From Volvariella volvacea V23 (lineage: Eukaryota; Basidiomycota; Agaricomycetes; Agaricales; Pluteaceae), in NCBI GenBank assembly GCA_000349905.1, contig KB722746.1:643169-707168 (forward strand): a stretch of DNA of 64,000 bases, given 5' to 3'. Positions 48,037 through 59,700 of this stretch are shown piece after piece; within the stretch, counting starts at the first letter, position 1, and every line of letters starts with the position of its first letter. A model generated the notes under the pieces. That model made no database searches, was not told where the DNA came from, and saw only the letters and a list, made by a program, of their open reading frames with translations. The translations under genes and the position numbers were made by a program.

Positions 48037-49831
48037 ATGGTTGAATTCAGGGATCTGCCAGTTGAGCTACTGTCGGACATCCTCCAGCACTTGGTCAAGC
48101 CATCCCAACTGGCAGAGGCTTGCCTTGTCAACAAGCTTTTCTACCCCTCGGCCAGCCACTTGCTCTACCAGCACATCTTTCTTGCGTCCTGGCACAAGAA
48201 CGCAAAGGGGAGAGTAAGTTCTGTGATCGAAATAGACTATCTATCTTGGCTGACCAGTTGCTAGGTTGTCCAACTGTTTCAGACCTTACAACATAACAAA
48301 CAGCTAGCGCTTCTCGTTCTGCGTCTTGGTGGGTTGCTTTCTATTCGCTTGCCCTAGGCTCTCACCCCACCCAGATGTCCGGGATTTCCCAAAGCCTGCA
48401 CCATCTGAAGTAATAGACTCCCTGATTCAAGGCCTTTCCAACTGTCGCAACCTCATTGCTTGCACTTGGACGAGAGACGGTTCACTAAGCAGTGCTCTTC
48501 TCGAAACACTCCATATCCTTCCGTATCTAACCGAACTCGAGATTAATGGAAATGACGAAGGCCAATACGACGCTTCTCTTCTTCCGAGATTTGACTCGCT
48601 CAAAAGGATAAGGGTCATCATGCCTAAACCACAAGTGGTGCAAATCTTACCCAACTGGATAGAGGCGAATAGGAACGGATTGACGAGTTTGACCTTGATT
48701 TGCAAAGTAGGTCACTGCTGTTTTCATCTCTCCATGCATTCCATCTGATCCACCAAAGCGTTCTCCTTTGGTAACCGACGAACTGTTCATACACACTGCC
48801 CCATATCTCAGCAACCTGGAACACCTATCGCTCACGGGTTGTATCCGCGTCACCCATCGCGGTGTACTAGCTGCCCTCTCTCAAAACGCTGATGGTATCA
48901 AAGTATTGTGCCTCGAGGGCATGTCGCCTCATTTCGTGTGTCTTTCTCCCCCCTCCTCTCCGCTACCCGCTCATCTGAGGCCACAGGATATGTCAGAATT
49001 CCGTAATGCCTGCACCCAATCAAAGCTACTTCGAAGACTCCACTCCATCACCCTAACAATCCCCGAAGACTTCGGCGGCACTACGACTTTATCAGGTCCT
49101 GGCCTTCCCCAAACACCGTCCACCGCAACGGGGATCCGCAACAAAGCGCAGGCGTTTTACATCAACCTCCGCAATCTCCTCCACGGAACTCCACTGACGC
49201 ATTTCCAAGTCTACGCGACCCAGACTTTCTATAATCTCAAACAAACCGATACCTTCTTCGATCAACTCGTCCTCATACACGGCCATCGACTCAAACGGCT
49301 GACCTTGCATCGGATGTACATCAGTCTAGACGCAATACACAGAATATGCAAGAACTGTCAGAAACTAGAGGAGCTCTTCATCGTCGTCAGTCCCGAAGAC
49401 CTGGTACGCCGCCAATCCCAATTCCCCCCCTCCCCCCTTCACCGTCCTCACCTTCTTTTTCAACAGCCCAATCTGCACAAAATCCTGCTACCAGCTTCCA
49501 GCCTCCGGACACTCCACATCAACTTTATTCAGTCCCCCAACGACCTCCATAGCAGCATCACCACGCACCCGCTGTTCTTCATGTCCGACTTTCAGAGCAT
49601 CATTCATAGCTGCAGCCCTACACTGACTCAAATCGGGTGTAACTCCCGAGTTTGGCAGGTGGGTATTATGGGATTCCGATTGTCGGCTCGTACTAACAGA
49701 TAGAATCACCTCCACAACAGATTGGACGAGAAGTCAAAACGAAAGAGGATGGGACAAAGGTCGTTCACCGGGTCTTGTTACCGTACGAAGGTTTCAACAT
49801 TCCAGAGCCGTTCTTGGTTGTTCGGACGTAG
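48037..49831 (+). CDS. F-box protein with leucine-rich repeats
   Basis: The start is ATG 48037; the protein opens with the F-box FRDLPVELLSDILQHLVKPSQLAEACLVNKLF. Exons are 48037-48213, 48265-48328, 48375-48706, 48759 to about 48935, 48987 to about 49400, then further exons to the stop at 49829-49831. Degenerate LRRs follow (LPYLTELEINGND, LSNLEHLSLTGC, HRLKRLTLHRMYI, CQKLEELFIVVSPEDL, SSLRTLHINFI). The last exon gives IGREVKTKEDGTK and ends EPFLVVRT. It is probably a substrate receptor of an SCF ubiquitin ligase; targets are unknown. Two in-frame introns (about 48936-48986 and one near 49405-49470) would be read through in a simple ORF call. Confidence 0.8.
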
Positions 49832-49920
49832 GAAACACAAAACATGAACATTTGTGAAAATCACAAGACTAGGCCGAGGACTTGCACATATGGATGCAAT
49901 TTGAAGCGAGGTTTTATAAT

Positions 49921-50015
49921 TCGGATATGGTGTAACGGCTAACATTTCCGCCTTTCATGAATTGGCTGGAAATTGGTGATCGCGGAAGCTCGGGGTTCGA
50001 TTCCCCGTATCCGAG
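49921..50015 (+). tRNA. tRNA-Glu (anticodon TTC) with 23-nt intron
   Basis: The acceptor stem TCGGATA (49921-49927) pairs with TATCCGA (50008-50014). The D-arm holds GGTGTAACGGCTAA. The anticodon stem TCCGC (49947-49951) pairs with GCGGA (49982-49986). The loop is C-T-TTC-A-C once a 23-nt intron at 49958-49980 is removed after the base 3' of the anticodon, the canonical site. The T-arm is CGGGG-TTCGATT-CCCCG. All stems are fully paired by eye. The gene sits between the F-box and DJ-1 genes. Confidence 0.93.
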
Positions 50016-50112
50016 TAATTTTTAGATTTGCACATCCAAACGAATAAAATCCGTCTTCACTCGGTGAAGCTATTGCCTGGTGCTAATGTACATGCAATTG
50101 CACGGAAAACCA

Positions 50113-51207
50113 TTAAAATTGCAAAGGGGTTCCAGTGGGGAAGATCATCGGCGCTATAACTTCGTCTCGCTTCGCCTTGCCACAAAGCAGCTCGACGAGC
50201 TTGAATGCGAACGGAAACGCTGTCCCAGGGCCACGACTATAAGCATCGAGATGGAGAAGAACCTTTCGTCAGTTCGTATCAGGGCTTAAAGCGCTCGGAA
50301 CACGAACCTGGTAACTAGGCCTTGAGAAACAACGACCGGATCCTCAGAGTAGTCAAAAGCTGTTTTGCGGAGGATCAATGGCATTAACTATGAGATGTGG
50401 TGCACATGATGAACGGGATATACCTGTATCAAGGTATTCCTTGACAGAGGGGTGGGATGTTAGCTTGCGGCTTGATACGCCGGATGTGAGAGCGGTTACG
50501 CTTCCTATTCATTAGCATATCGGTTAGATACAAGACCAAAGGTGAAAGAAGAGGGACAAGAGGAGAATAGAAGAGGCCAACTCTGATGTAGGAGGTGGCA
50601 GTAAAGACGTTACCTGCGCAGATCATTCCGACGTATTTACCGGCGTTCAAGTATTCTTTGACGAGTTCTTGTACTGCCGGAGTCTTGGAAATTGTTTCGG
50701 CGCCTTTGGCTCCTCCCGGGATTATGAATGCGTCGTGCTTGTCCTGGTAGGGGGACGCAGAGAGGATGCGATCGGGTCAGCTCAACAGTACAGTAGGACA
50801 TCAAGACCAAGCGTCCATCCATTCATCTAGCCATCTGACCATCCAACCAACCTCCCCTATAGCTCTTTCGTGGCCCAAGGATGGAACGATAAGAGAGGGA
50901 GGAGTAATACACACCGGGCCAGCTTCGCGCTTCTCGAAATAAGTATCAGGCATGATATTGATTCCCCTTGAACCCTTCGCCGCATACGGACTAACAGAGC
51001 CGTGTCCATGGGCGCCCTCAGCCGCGGATGGATCGGGCACGAATGCAGACGTGACTTTAACGCCTGCTCGGACTAGGGTGTCGTATGTGATGGTGCTGGC
51101 GCATGCACGATGGAGTGTTAGCTCTTTGGTGGATTCAATGAGGAGCAGGGAACGCACAATTCCATCTCTTCTGTTCCATCTGCTATCAAGATCAATGCAG
51201 AGGGCAT
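50113..51207 (-). CDS. DJ-1/PfpI family protein (PARK7-like)
   Basis: There are six exons: 51207-51158, 51095-50915, 50743-50614, 50504-50424, 50359-50308 and 50236-50113, totalling 618 nt (205 aa) with matching phases. It starts [15 protein letters not shown], the DJ-1 first strand with the conserved Glu. It continues with [13 protein letters not shown] and then [12 protein letters not shown]. The nucleophile elbow GMICAG holds the reactive cysteine; [10 protein letters not shown] and [20 protein letters not shown] complete the fold. Family members are redox-sensitive glyoxalase/deglycase-like proteins protecting against oxidative stress in cytosol and mitochondria. An Ala/Gly/His-rich insert ([18 protein letters not shown]) after the third strand is a likely fungal loop. 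Confidence 0.88.
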
Positions 51208-52399
51208 TTTTGCTGCTCTGAGTGGGTGCGAATAGATAGATCGAGCACGGCTTTTGAGGGTGATGGGGTGATGATTTGTTGGTGCGATTCCCCACACTGG
51301 TGCTCGTCTGACTATGACGTCATGGCATTGCTCATTCCTTCCCTTGCTCGAGACTTGATACTCACCAGCCCCTTCGAAGTAATAGGATGCCGAGGAACGG
51401 AGCAAAAACGGATACAACCGGGACCGCAGACAACAGCGGATGGGCATCGACATCTTACTTCTCGGTGCTGGACAATGTGTGGTACGATCTGAAGTGTGTA
51501 TCTCAGACCGTGACGCGGAAAGTCGGCTACTCCCTGTTGTTCGACATTGGCGATGGCACTCTTATTTCCCGGATCCCTGCGTCGGTATCAACTTCATGCG
51601 CAGTCATGAGAAATATTATTTGGTCCCCCTTTTAGCTGACACGGTCTGTATGCCAATTTTCTAAGCCTAAGACGAAACCAGTGCCAGATTTGTACAACAA
51701 ATGTGTTTGGAGATATGGACCATTGTGGGTGTGCGAAAACTAGTTCTGTTAATGCCCAGTTGCTGAGGTTGATTTTGTTAACAAGCTCGGGCCAAAGCGT
51801 GTCTGTCACTTGCCAGCCGTGGCTAAAGGGGCTTGGCCTGGTCCAGGTGCGGAGAATTGGCAGAGCAATGTACTCTGAATACTCTGCACTGTCATTGCAA
51901 ACAATTTGAATCGGTTGGTATATCTCACTTTGGCACGCACTGCCGGTGCTATACCATCTAGTAGTGTGCATACATCTGGCGCGTCCGTCAGCGATAAAGA
52001 ACAGGTTTAGCGCCCGATGACGCAGCTACAGCCTAATGTTGCAAAAGCGTTGGGTCAATGCGTGGGACAGGCTCTACTCGTACATGTGTCCGTACAGCAC
52101 CATTCTTGTCCTCCTACAGTCAACACCTGCTATTATCTTTCTTCGTCTATCCCACAAAGCTACTGGTTCACACAACATGAGCCCCGCCGAGAATGACAAC
52201 GGCGCAGCCACACAGTCGCCTCAATATCCACCCGGTCTACTAGGGTCGTATTGCTGAGCCAGTAGGCACAGGAAGTGGACACGCTTCCACTGCTGGTCCA
52301 GATGAACGTCATTCGGGTCCGTAGATCTTTTCATGGGTTGTTCTAAAGCATACTAAACCTCTTTATACTATCAATAGTGCCCAGGACCAATTCCCATTG
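51208..52399. other. Intergenic, nothing recognised
   Basis: This lies between the DJ-1 start and the NACHT pseudogene. Base composition becomes more AT-rich toward 52.4 kb. No gene, RNA or repeat boundary is recognised. Confidence 0.5.
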
Positions 52400-54850
52400 C
52401 ATTTATCTCTGCAGCGGGTACCGGCAATACCAACTTTCAACCATATACAAACATCAATAACACTGGCTCTATATACAATATTGCCAGACATGCCATCTAC
52501 CATGATAGCTCGAGGGCCAAGGAAAAACTCCTTGCATGCTCATACACTGGAGCTACATTCACCAGCCATATTAGATCAGACGACCTTGAGTGTTATTCCA
52601 AAACTCAGAAATCAATTATTGCCAACATGAAAAGGCCATGGATAGCCAACCTTGACTTATTTCCTGGCATCCTTTGGCTCATAGATTCTGTTGAGACTGG
52701 TAAACCAACTATCACTCTTCAAGTTTGCATATACTTGGTCAGTCAAGATTTATGCCTGCTTGTTGGTAGTTTTTTCTTTTGGAGAAATGATAACAAGTGT
52801 AACTCTTTGAAATTACTTTTTGCTACTATTGCCTATCACATCTCAGTCATGATGCCAGAAGTTGAAAAAGCAATTGAAGAAGCAATCTCTAGAGGTCCAT
52901 CTATTCTGAAAACAACAATTAAAACTCAATGGAGTTTTTTTGTCATTAAATCTCTTTGTTAGACACTTGTAACCATGCAACCCTTTCTTTAATGATTGTT
53001 GGTTGCTATTGATAGCCTTGAGGAATACCAGTCATCTTCTGAGCAAAAGTAGCTTCTTCAACTCCTTATCACCTTTCTTGAAAATGGTCTAGAAAAGTGA
53101 TTTGCATTCTTGGTAGTTAGTAGACTCAAGTCACATATTTAATCAGAGATAAATTGCCTCTGGATACAATATTCTTTATATTTCTGCATGCCTCATTTAG
53201 TTCTGGCAGAGACAAAGGAGTTTTGTGAGAATATGTGGTTTATTCTCACCATAAGATTCAATGCAATCTGATACTGCCACCAATAAATGCTATTGATTGC
53301 ATTATTAACCTTTCAAAGGGTTAATTTATTTATGTACTGACTATTATTTATTGGTTGGAAGATAAAGATAAAGGTCCTATTGACAGGCTTGATATTATTT
53401 TTGGTGCCTCCAATGCTCAAAAAACTCAAGCATTTGCCCTAATAGATACACTATATAATCTAATTTTTGCCTCAGCAATCTCTAAAGAGGCTGATAGTCT
53501 TGTTCTTTCTTGCTTAGCTCTAATTATAGGCTTTGGTGATGAATTATGATATCTCAAGGGCAGAAAATCTGTTATGATGACACAAAGTCATTGATTAGCT
53601 TGTGTGCTTTTGGACTCATTTCTTGGACTATATTTCCTTTAATGTAGTTACAATCATCTTTGGTAACTACATTTACATTCCTTCATATGGTAGTATATGC
53701 ACATCTAGCTTACATGTCCATAGCTTATGCATACAATTAACTCAGATACTTCATTTTGCATCTGATAAACCTAATATCATAGGATGTATAAATACTTCAC
53801 TTTTATAGCATAAAAACCTTAGCTTGACCTCTTGTGCTCTTTGTACCTAGTGTACTCAATACATCTTAACTCATCTCATTAATGCCTTTGATGGAATATT
53901 CGACTCAGTGTTCACTGCTGTCTTTTGCACTCTTGTCATCTTACTTGCCCTCTAAAGGCGTTGACTCATCTTCATTGATTTGATGCATTAAGATAAAGTC
54001 GCCATAACAAAATCCAATGAAGTAAAGCAATTAAGCTACTTCTTTAACACAAGTCCTGAACACATTAACCTGGTTCTATAATCATTATACTCTGTTCTTT
54101 ATATCCATAGTAATCTATTGACACAAAATAAGATTAGTATTTATCACACTTCATTTATTAAATATTTGTAAAATCCTTCTTATAGTAATAACTACAGTAT
54201 CTATAGCTCTAAATTGTTAAGTCTGATAATGATATAAATATTTAACCAGGCATTTAACTCTCAGAAAATTAATACAACAAGACTGTGTTAAGAATAATAA
54301 TACCTGGCTTTAGTAATTTTCTAGATGTTACTACAAAGCTTTTAAATGCTCTTTTTTTAGTTTAATATAACTGCCTGATATAAAGAATATTTTCTATAGA
54401 TAATATGAGGACCAAAAAAGAGTAAAAATAGTTGTAAGAAGGCTGTAATAATAAGTTACACCTTATGCACAAAAATAACACTATTCAATGTTTTATACCT
54501 GTTAATACTTTAGAAACTGTATGAAAATAGATTTATACCATGACTCAAACCTTGGGTTTTAGCAGAAAACAAGGTAGCACTATCTCAATGAGGCCTGTGT
54601 TAATGATAGATATGTACTTCATAGGCCAAGATTTTGGTTAACTTTTCTTAATACCTTTTTCAAAACTAAAAGTATTCTGATAGTATAAACTGGTATTGGA
54701 ACTGGTTTTCAAAAGCTGTCCAATATCAGAGTATAAACTTACTAAATACAAAACAGCTAGCTCCATTGCTTTGTACAAATATTCTCATGCTATGCAAAAA
54801 AAAACTACTATTTAGTTTATTACAAATTTAAGACTTACCTTTATTTGTAT
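52400..54850 (+). pseudogene. NACHT NTPase pseudogene with heavy C-to-T decay, split by a solo LTR
   Basis: The translation follows the NACHT gene at 1494-3513 nearly residue by residue: IYNIARHAIYHDS, SDDLECYSKTQKSII, a ruined Walker A DSVETGKPT (GPVGTGKST in the paralogue) and SFFFWRNDN. Walker B decays to VAIDSLEEYQSSSEQK followed by a stop where the paralogue has Gln, then FAFLV and DTLYNLIFAS. A solo LTR at 53570-54009 interrupts it, and the frame resumes with SIYHTSFIKYL (about 54148-54180) and WYWNWFSK near 54690. Stops fall where the paralogue has CAG, CAA or CGA, and the region is strongly AT-rich. It cannot encode a functional NTPase. Downstream is a gypsy element in the opposite direction, the same arrangement as at 1-3513. 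Confidence 0.85.
53570..54009 (+). repeat. Solo LTR of the gypsy family, degraded
   Basis: It begins TGTTATGATGAC and ends GCCATAACA, matching the ends of the LTR at 1004-1493 after C-to-T change. It is flanked by a perfect 5-bp duplication AAATC (53565-53569 and 54010-54014). A degenerate 15-bp repeat block (GCTTACATGTCCATAGC) persists, with CpG-rich cores lost. No internal element sequence is next to it, so it is a recombined solo LTR. Same-family LTRs are at 1004-1493 and 55045-55554. Confidence 0.9.
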
Positions 54851-55044
54851 GTATTTGGAGTGGAGAAGTTGAAGTGGAAGAGGCTTAGATGTGACTGAAG
54901 AGCAGTAAGAGATGTTATTTAATTTGAGGAGTAATGCTTTAGATGGTCCTACTGAAATACATTTTGGTGGAACCTTATTTGTAATACTGTACAGTATCTA
55001 GCCACTACTGCCAAGTTGATACTGAGTACATGATCACATGTTAC

Positions 55045-55554
55045 TGTTACGGTGACGTTACCTTAATGCGTTGTTAATTGGTGCGGAGGTACCAGAGTAC
55101 TTCCGTCGAAAATGGGTAAGATGATGAGAGTGCTTAAGACAGCAATGAGCTGAGTTGAAGTTCCATCAAAGGCGTTAATAAGATAAGTCGAGATTGTATT
55201 CATACTGCAAAGCATGAGTAGACACAAGAGTAGAAACAGGAGGTCAAGCTAAAGTTCTACACTAAGAAGTGAAGGTATTTATACGTATTCGTGGTATTAG
55301 GTTTTTGGTTAAGAAAGGAAATGCGGTACTTGAGTCATATGTATGCGTAAGCTAACGATGTGTAAGCTAACGACGCGTAAGCTAACGACGCGTAAGCTAT
55401 ACGCGCGTATACTACTGTATGGAGGAAAGCTATTGTAGTTACTGAAAGCGGTTGTAACTACTTTAAAAGAAAATGAGTCCTAATAGAAGTCCGAGAGCGA
55501 AGTGAAAGTCTGAGAGCACACACAAGCTAAATGATGGTCCCAACTGTTGTAACA
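55045..55554 (-). repeat. 3' LTR of the gypsy chromovirus, copy B
   Basis: On the minus strand it begins TGTTACAACAG directly after the purine tract and ends CGTCACCGTAACA. A TATAAAT box lies at 55277-55283 (minus). Four 15-bp tandem units occupy 55345-55404. It aligns with the LTRs at 1004-1493 and 53570-54009. Confidence 0.88.
55345..55404. repeat. Four 15-bp tandem repeats in LTR U3
   Basis: The units are GCGTAAGCTAACGAT, GTGTAAGCTAACGAC, GCGTAAGCTAACGAC and GCGTAAGCTATACGC, lying back to back about 60 bp upstream of the LTR TATA box. A diverged version occurs at about 1149-1208 in copy A and as a decayed remnant near 53695-53740. The position suggests an enhancer-like array, which is inference. 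Confidence 0.8.
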
Positions 55555-55593
55555 CTACCCTCCCACTAGACTTGCTAGAGTGCTGCTCTAGCT

Positions 55594-56790
55594 TTAAAAC
55601 CCTCTGGCCCTGCGATTGCCGAAAAGTCGGGGTGCTCAGGGTAGTCCCTGGGGATGGGTGTTCCATTCGTCTGGTGTGCCATTGCCCCACCACGTGGTCT
55701 GGTCGTCATTGATGTCTATGTGGGGTTGGTTACTAGGGGTTCCCCACTGGAAGTCTGCGAAAGAGGATGGTCTGGGTGACAACGTGGCTGGTCGTTATTG
55801 GGGGAGGTGTTGTTGTTGACGAATAATTCGTCATTCGTGGTAGGGGTGAATTCGTTGTCTGTTAACGAAGTGGAGGCACTCCCAGTTGCACCAGAAGCAC
55901 AGGTTGACGACTGTGATATACTCAGTCTCGGGTCCTTCGTCCATTCCATACGTCTTGACCTGCGAGTACGTCTGCTTGTTCTGGGAATGGCAATCCCATC
56001 GTTGACAGAAGTACGATGGTGGTGATGGGGATCTCGTCTGAGTTACTTGTTCGACTCTGTGACTGTTGATGGACAAGTGTGGGGATGAATGGTGCCTTGG
56101 CAGCACTACGGGGGTGTTGTTGGGTCTCGGTGTAGTTGGTGGTGACAATGGTGGCGTTTCTTGTGGTTGGTAAGGGGGTGAGTCTGGAGTTGTGGTTATT
56201 GTCTGCGTGACATGAATTACGGCTGTTGCCGTTGCCATGAATGGAGGACTCAGGGGTGGGTCTCCCGAGTTTGTTCCTGGGCCGTTGTCGTCGGTAGCAG
56301 ACGACGTTGCTGTTGCTACCTCTTGAGGCAGCGAGGGTGGTGGTGGCGGTGGGCCTAGGTTTGGACCTGTCGTGGGTAGTACAGATTGATCATGAAAGGG
56401 ACATACGAATTGATCTTGGTAGATACAAATGCCACTCCTTGCCAGTGGGTACATGAGGAGTGTTATGGTTGCGAGGTTGTCTTCGGCTGCTTGATTCAAG
56501 TACTGCACTGCTTGGTGCATGGATTCTACTGCTCGAGACAGGTTAGATGAACCTCCTTGGAGGTTGTCCATGATTTTGCTCGACGTGAGTAAGGTGAAGG
56601 CTGCAATGCGAAGGGGATCGCCTTGTGTGTGTAGAACGGCAAAGTGGTTTAGGATCTGCTCCTGATTGGTGGGGTTTTCCCAGATCCAGTTGTGGATCTG
56701 GGTAATGGTGGTGGCGACTGCTTCGGGGTTGTTGGTGTGGTTGTTTATTGGAAGAAAAGGGAGGTGAAGATGCTTCGGATATGATGACAT
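55594..56790 (-). pseudogene. Extra 3' ORF (ORF3) of the gypsy element, copy B
   Basis: It starts at ATG 56790 (MSSYPKHLHLPFLP) inside the 3' end of pol, overlapping it by 248 bp in another frame, and runs to a TAA at 55594-55596. The frame is open to 55831, then interrupted by stops, the first a TGA where copy A has CGA. It contains an N-terminal helical part (NPTNQEQILNHFAVL, IAAFTLLTSSKIMDNL), a long Pro/Thr-rich middle, and a cysteine patch CFWCNWEC shared with copy A (CFRCNREC). No homologous domain is recognised. It is not a canonical gag, pol or env, and its function is unknown. Confidence 0.6.
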
Positions 56791-59700
56791 TATGCCTCCT
56801 TTTATACTCCTTGAGGATTTCAGGGGCATTTGTGAGTAGGTCTTCTTTTTCCCACTGATTTTCTGATGATGGGTATCCTTTCCATGCAATTAGGTATTCG
56901 ATTTGTTGTTTCTTTTTTTGTCCTATCCAACGGTGTTTGATGATATTTTCCACTTCCCATTCTTCTTCATCATTGATGATGTCCAATGGCGGCATTAGAA
57001 AGTTTGGTCCATGCATGTCGTTTTCCTTGTATGGGGTCAGTAGTAATGCATGGAATACGTTATGGATCTTCCATTGTTCTGGTAGTTCTAGTTGGAAGGT
57101 GACAGATCCCAATACCTTTACAACCTTGAATGGTCCTTCTCTCTTTGGTGCTAATTTCTTCAAAACCCTATGAGTTTTAATATTCTTTGCTTCTAACCAT
57201 ACTTGTTCTCCCACTCTAAAAGGAATGTATTTTGTAGTATTCCATTTCGTCATCTTGATTCTTGCTAATTCATGGGCCGCTGTAGCTTCTTTTCTTGCTT
57301 CTGTAAGGACACGTAATCATTTGTTGATATCAGGGATGTATGACGGTTCGGAATGATCGGTTATGGCCTTCGGATGATATCCCATCATAAGATAGAAGGG
57401 TGATTCATTCCTGGCATTCGGAGTTTGGAAGTTGTGAGAGAATTCTAGGTTTGTGATATGTTGGGGAGACGCCCATTCTTTGGGGTAGTTGCCGCAATAT
57501 ATCCTCAAGTACGTCTTGATTTCCTGATTCGCTCGTTCGGTTTCTCCGTCCGTCTGTGGGTGGTAGGCGGTGCTAAGGGCCGTTTCAGTTTTTATGAGTT
57601 TTTGCCATTCCTTGAATACTTGTGCCACGAACTGTGTTCCTCTGTCAGATATGATCTTTCTGGGTAATCCAAATCTCCGGTATACAGAGTTGTGTATTAA
57701 CTCCACTGTTTCTTCTGTGGTAATGTCCTTCCAGCAAGGATTGATAATCATTCCTTTGGTGCTTCCGTGATCTATGACTATGAGAAGGGCGTTGAATCCT
57801 CGTGATTTGGGTAAGTCGGTGATGAAGTCCATCGTGATGGTTGCGAATGAATGGTCATCAGTGAGTGGATGGATTGGCATCAGGGGGGCTTTCGTTGGGT
57901 GTGTGTTAATTTTCATTTGTTGGCATGAGGTGCATCCTTCGATGTATTTCTTTACCATAGTATACATTCCTGGCCACTAGTAGTATCTTCGAAGTATTAT
58001 GAGAGTTTGTAGTTATCCGGGATGTGCTATGGTAGGGGTATCATGTGTGGCCTGGATGATGTCTCGTCTTAGGGTTTGATGGTCAGGTACGTAACAGCGT
58101 CCCTGGTAGTAAATCAGTCCTTTCTTTGTCGTCCAATCTTCCTTTCTGATGTGTTGGGGTAATGGTGATTTCCCTGTCAATCCATCAATGACTTGTTGTA
58201 TTCTGTCATCTTGAATGAGTGCTTTTCTTATCTTGTCCGCAGTATTAGTACTGAGTTTGCTAATGAATACCGAAGATGGTAGTAATGTTGATCTTTCTGT
58301 CGATTCAGGTATATTTTGGTCTGGCCACCTTGATAGCACGTCTGCCATTACTAATGTTTTGCCAGGTTTATATACAAGTCGTATATCGAATTAAGAGAGT
58401 TCGATTTGCCAGCAGGCTTGTCATGATATTAGTTTTTGTGGTTCTCTATAATAGGTGAGATTCCGATGGTCGCAGTATATCGTTGTTGTATATTGATTTC
58501 CCAAAAGGTATTGTCTCCATGCTTGTAGGGCTCATATAATAGCTAAGAGTTCCCGGTCGTAAATTTGGTAGTTGCTTTGTGCTGGATCTAGCGATTGTGA
58601 CAAGTAGGCTACTGGGTGCCAATCTCCATTAGGATCTTGTTGTTTGAGTACTCCTCCCATTGCTACTTTGGAGACATCAGTCTCGACTAGGAATGGTTTA
58701 GTTGTGTCAGGGGCTAGTAGGATAGGTTTCTCTAAAAATAGGGTTTTAAGAGTGTCAAAGGCTTCTTGTTGTTCCATTCCCCATTGGAACGGTAGGTCTT
58801 TCTTTGTGAGATTGTGAAGGGGTTTTGCTATGTCAGCGTAGTGTGTTATAAACCTTTTGTAGAAATTACAGAACCCTAAAAACGCTCATACTTCTTTTAT
58901 GTTTTTTGGTTTTGGCCATTGTTGGATACCTTCGAGTTTGCGTTGGTCCATTTTCACTTTTCCTTCTTTAATAACCATTCCTAGAAATTCAATTTCTTCC
59001 TGCTCGAAGCTACATTTCTCAGGCTTGAGGAATAGATCGTGTTCGATGAGTCTTTTGAGGAGGTGTATGGTGTTATTCTTGAGGGTTTCTTTATCTTTGG
59101 CGAATAGGAGGATATCGTCCATGTATACCACAAGTATTTCTTTGTCGATCATATCTTTTAGAATGTCATTCATCATCTGTTGGAAAGTGGCAGGGGCATT
59201 ACAGAGGCCGAAGAAGAGGACGGTTGGTTCGAATAGTCCTTTGTTGGTTTTGAACACAGCCTTCCACTCATCACCTTCTCTAATGCGGACATTGTTATAG
59301 CCCCATCGTAAATCAAGTTTTGTGAAGTACTTGGCTCCTTTCAGTTTGTTGATTAGTTCAGGTATAAGTGGTAATAGGTAGCGATTCTTGATTGTTCCCT
59401 TGTTGAGTTTCCTGTAGTCTTGACAGGGTCTTAATCCTCCATCTTTCTTTCTGATGAAAAAGAAGGGGGAGGCCATAGGGGATTTGCTGGGGCGTATGTA
59501 CCCTTTCCGTAGGTTCTCTTTGAGGAAAGTATCTAATTCAATTTGATGTAGTGGTGGTAGTGGATATATTTTGCAGTCTTTAGGTACGAAATCGGGTTTG
59601 AGGTCTATGTGGTGATCCCATTTTCGTCTCTTGGGTAATCTTTTGGATGCTTTTTTCTTGAATCGATTGAGGAATGGGCGGCAATATGTGGGTAGTGTGT

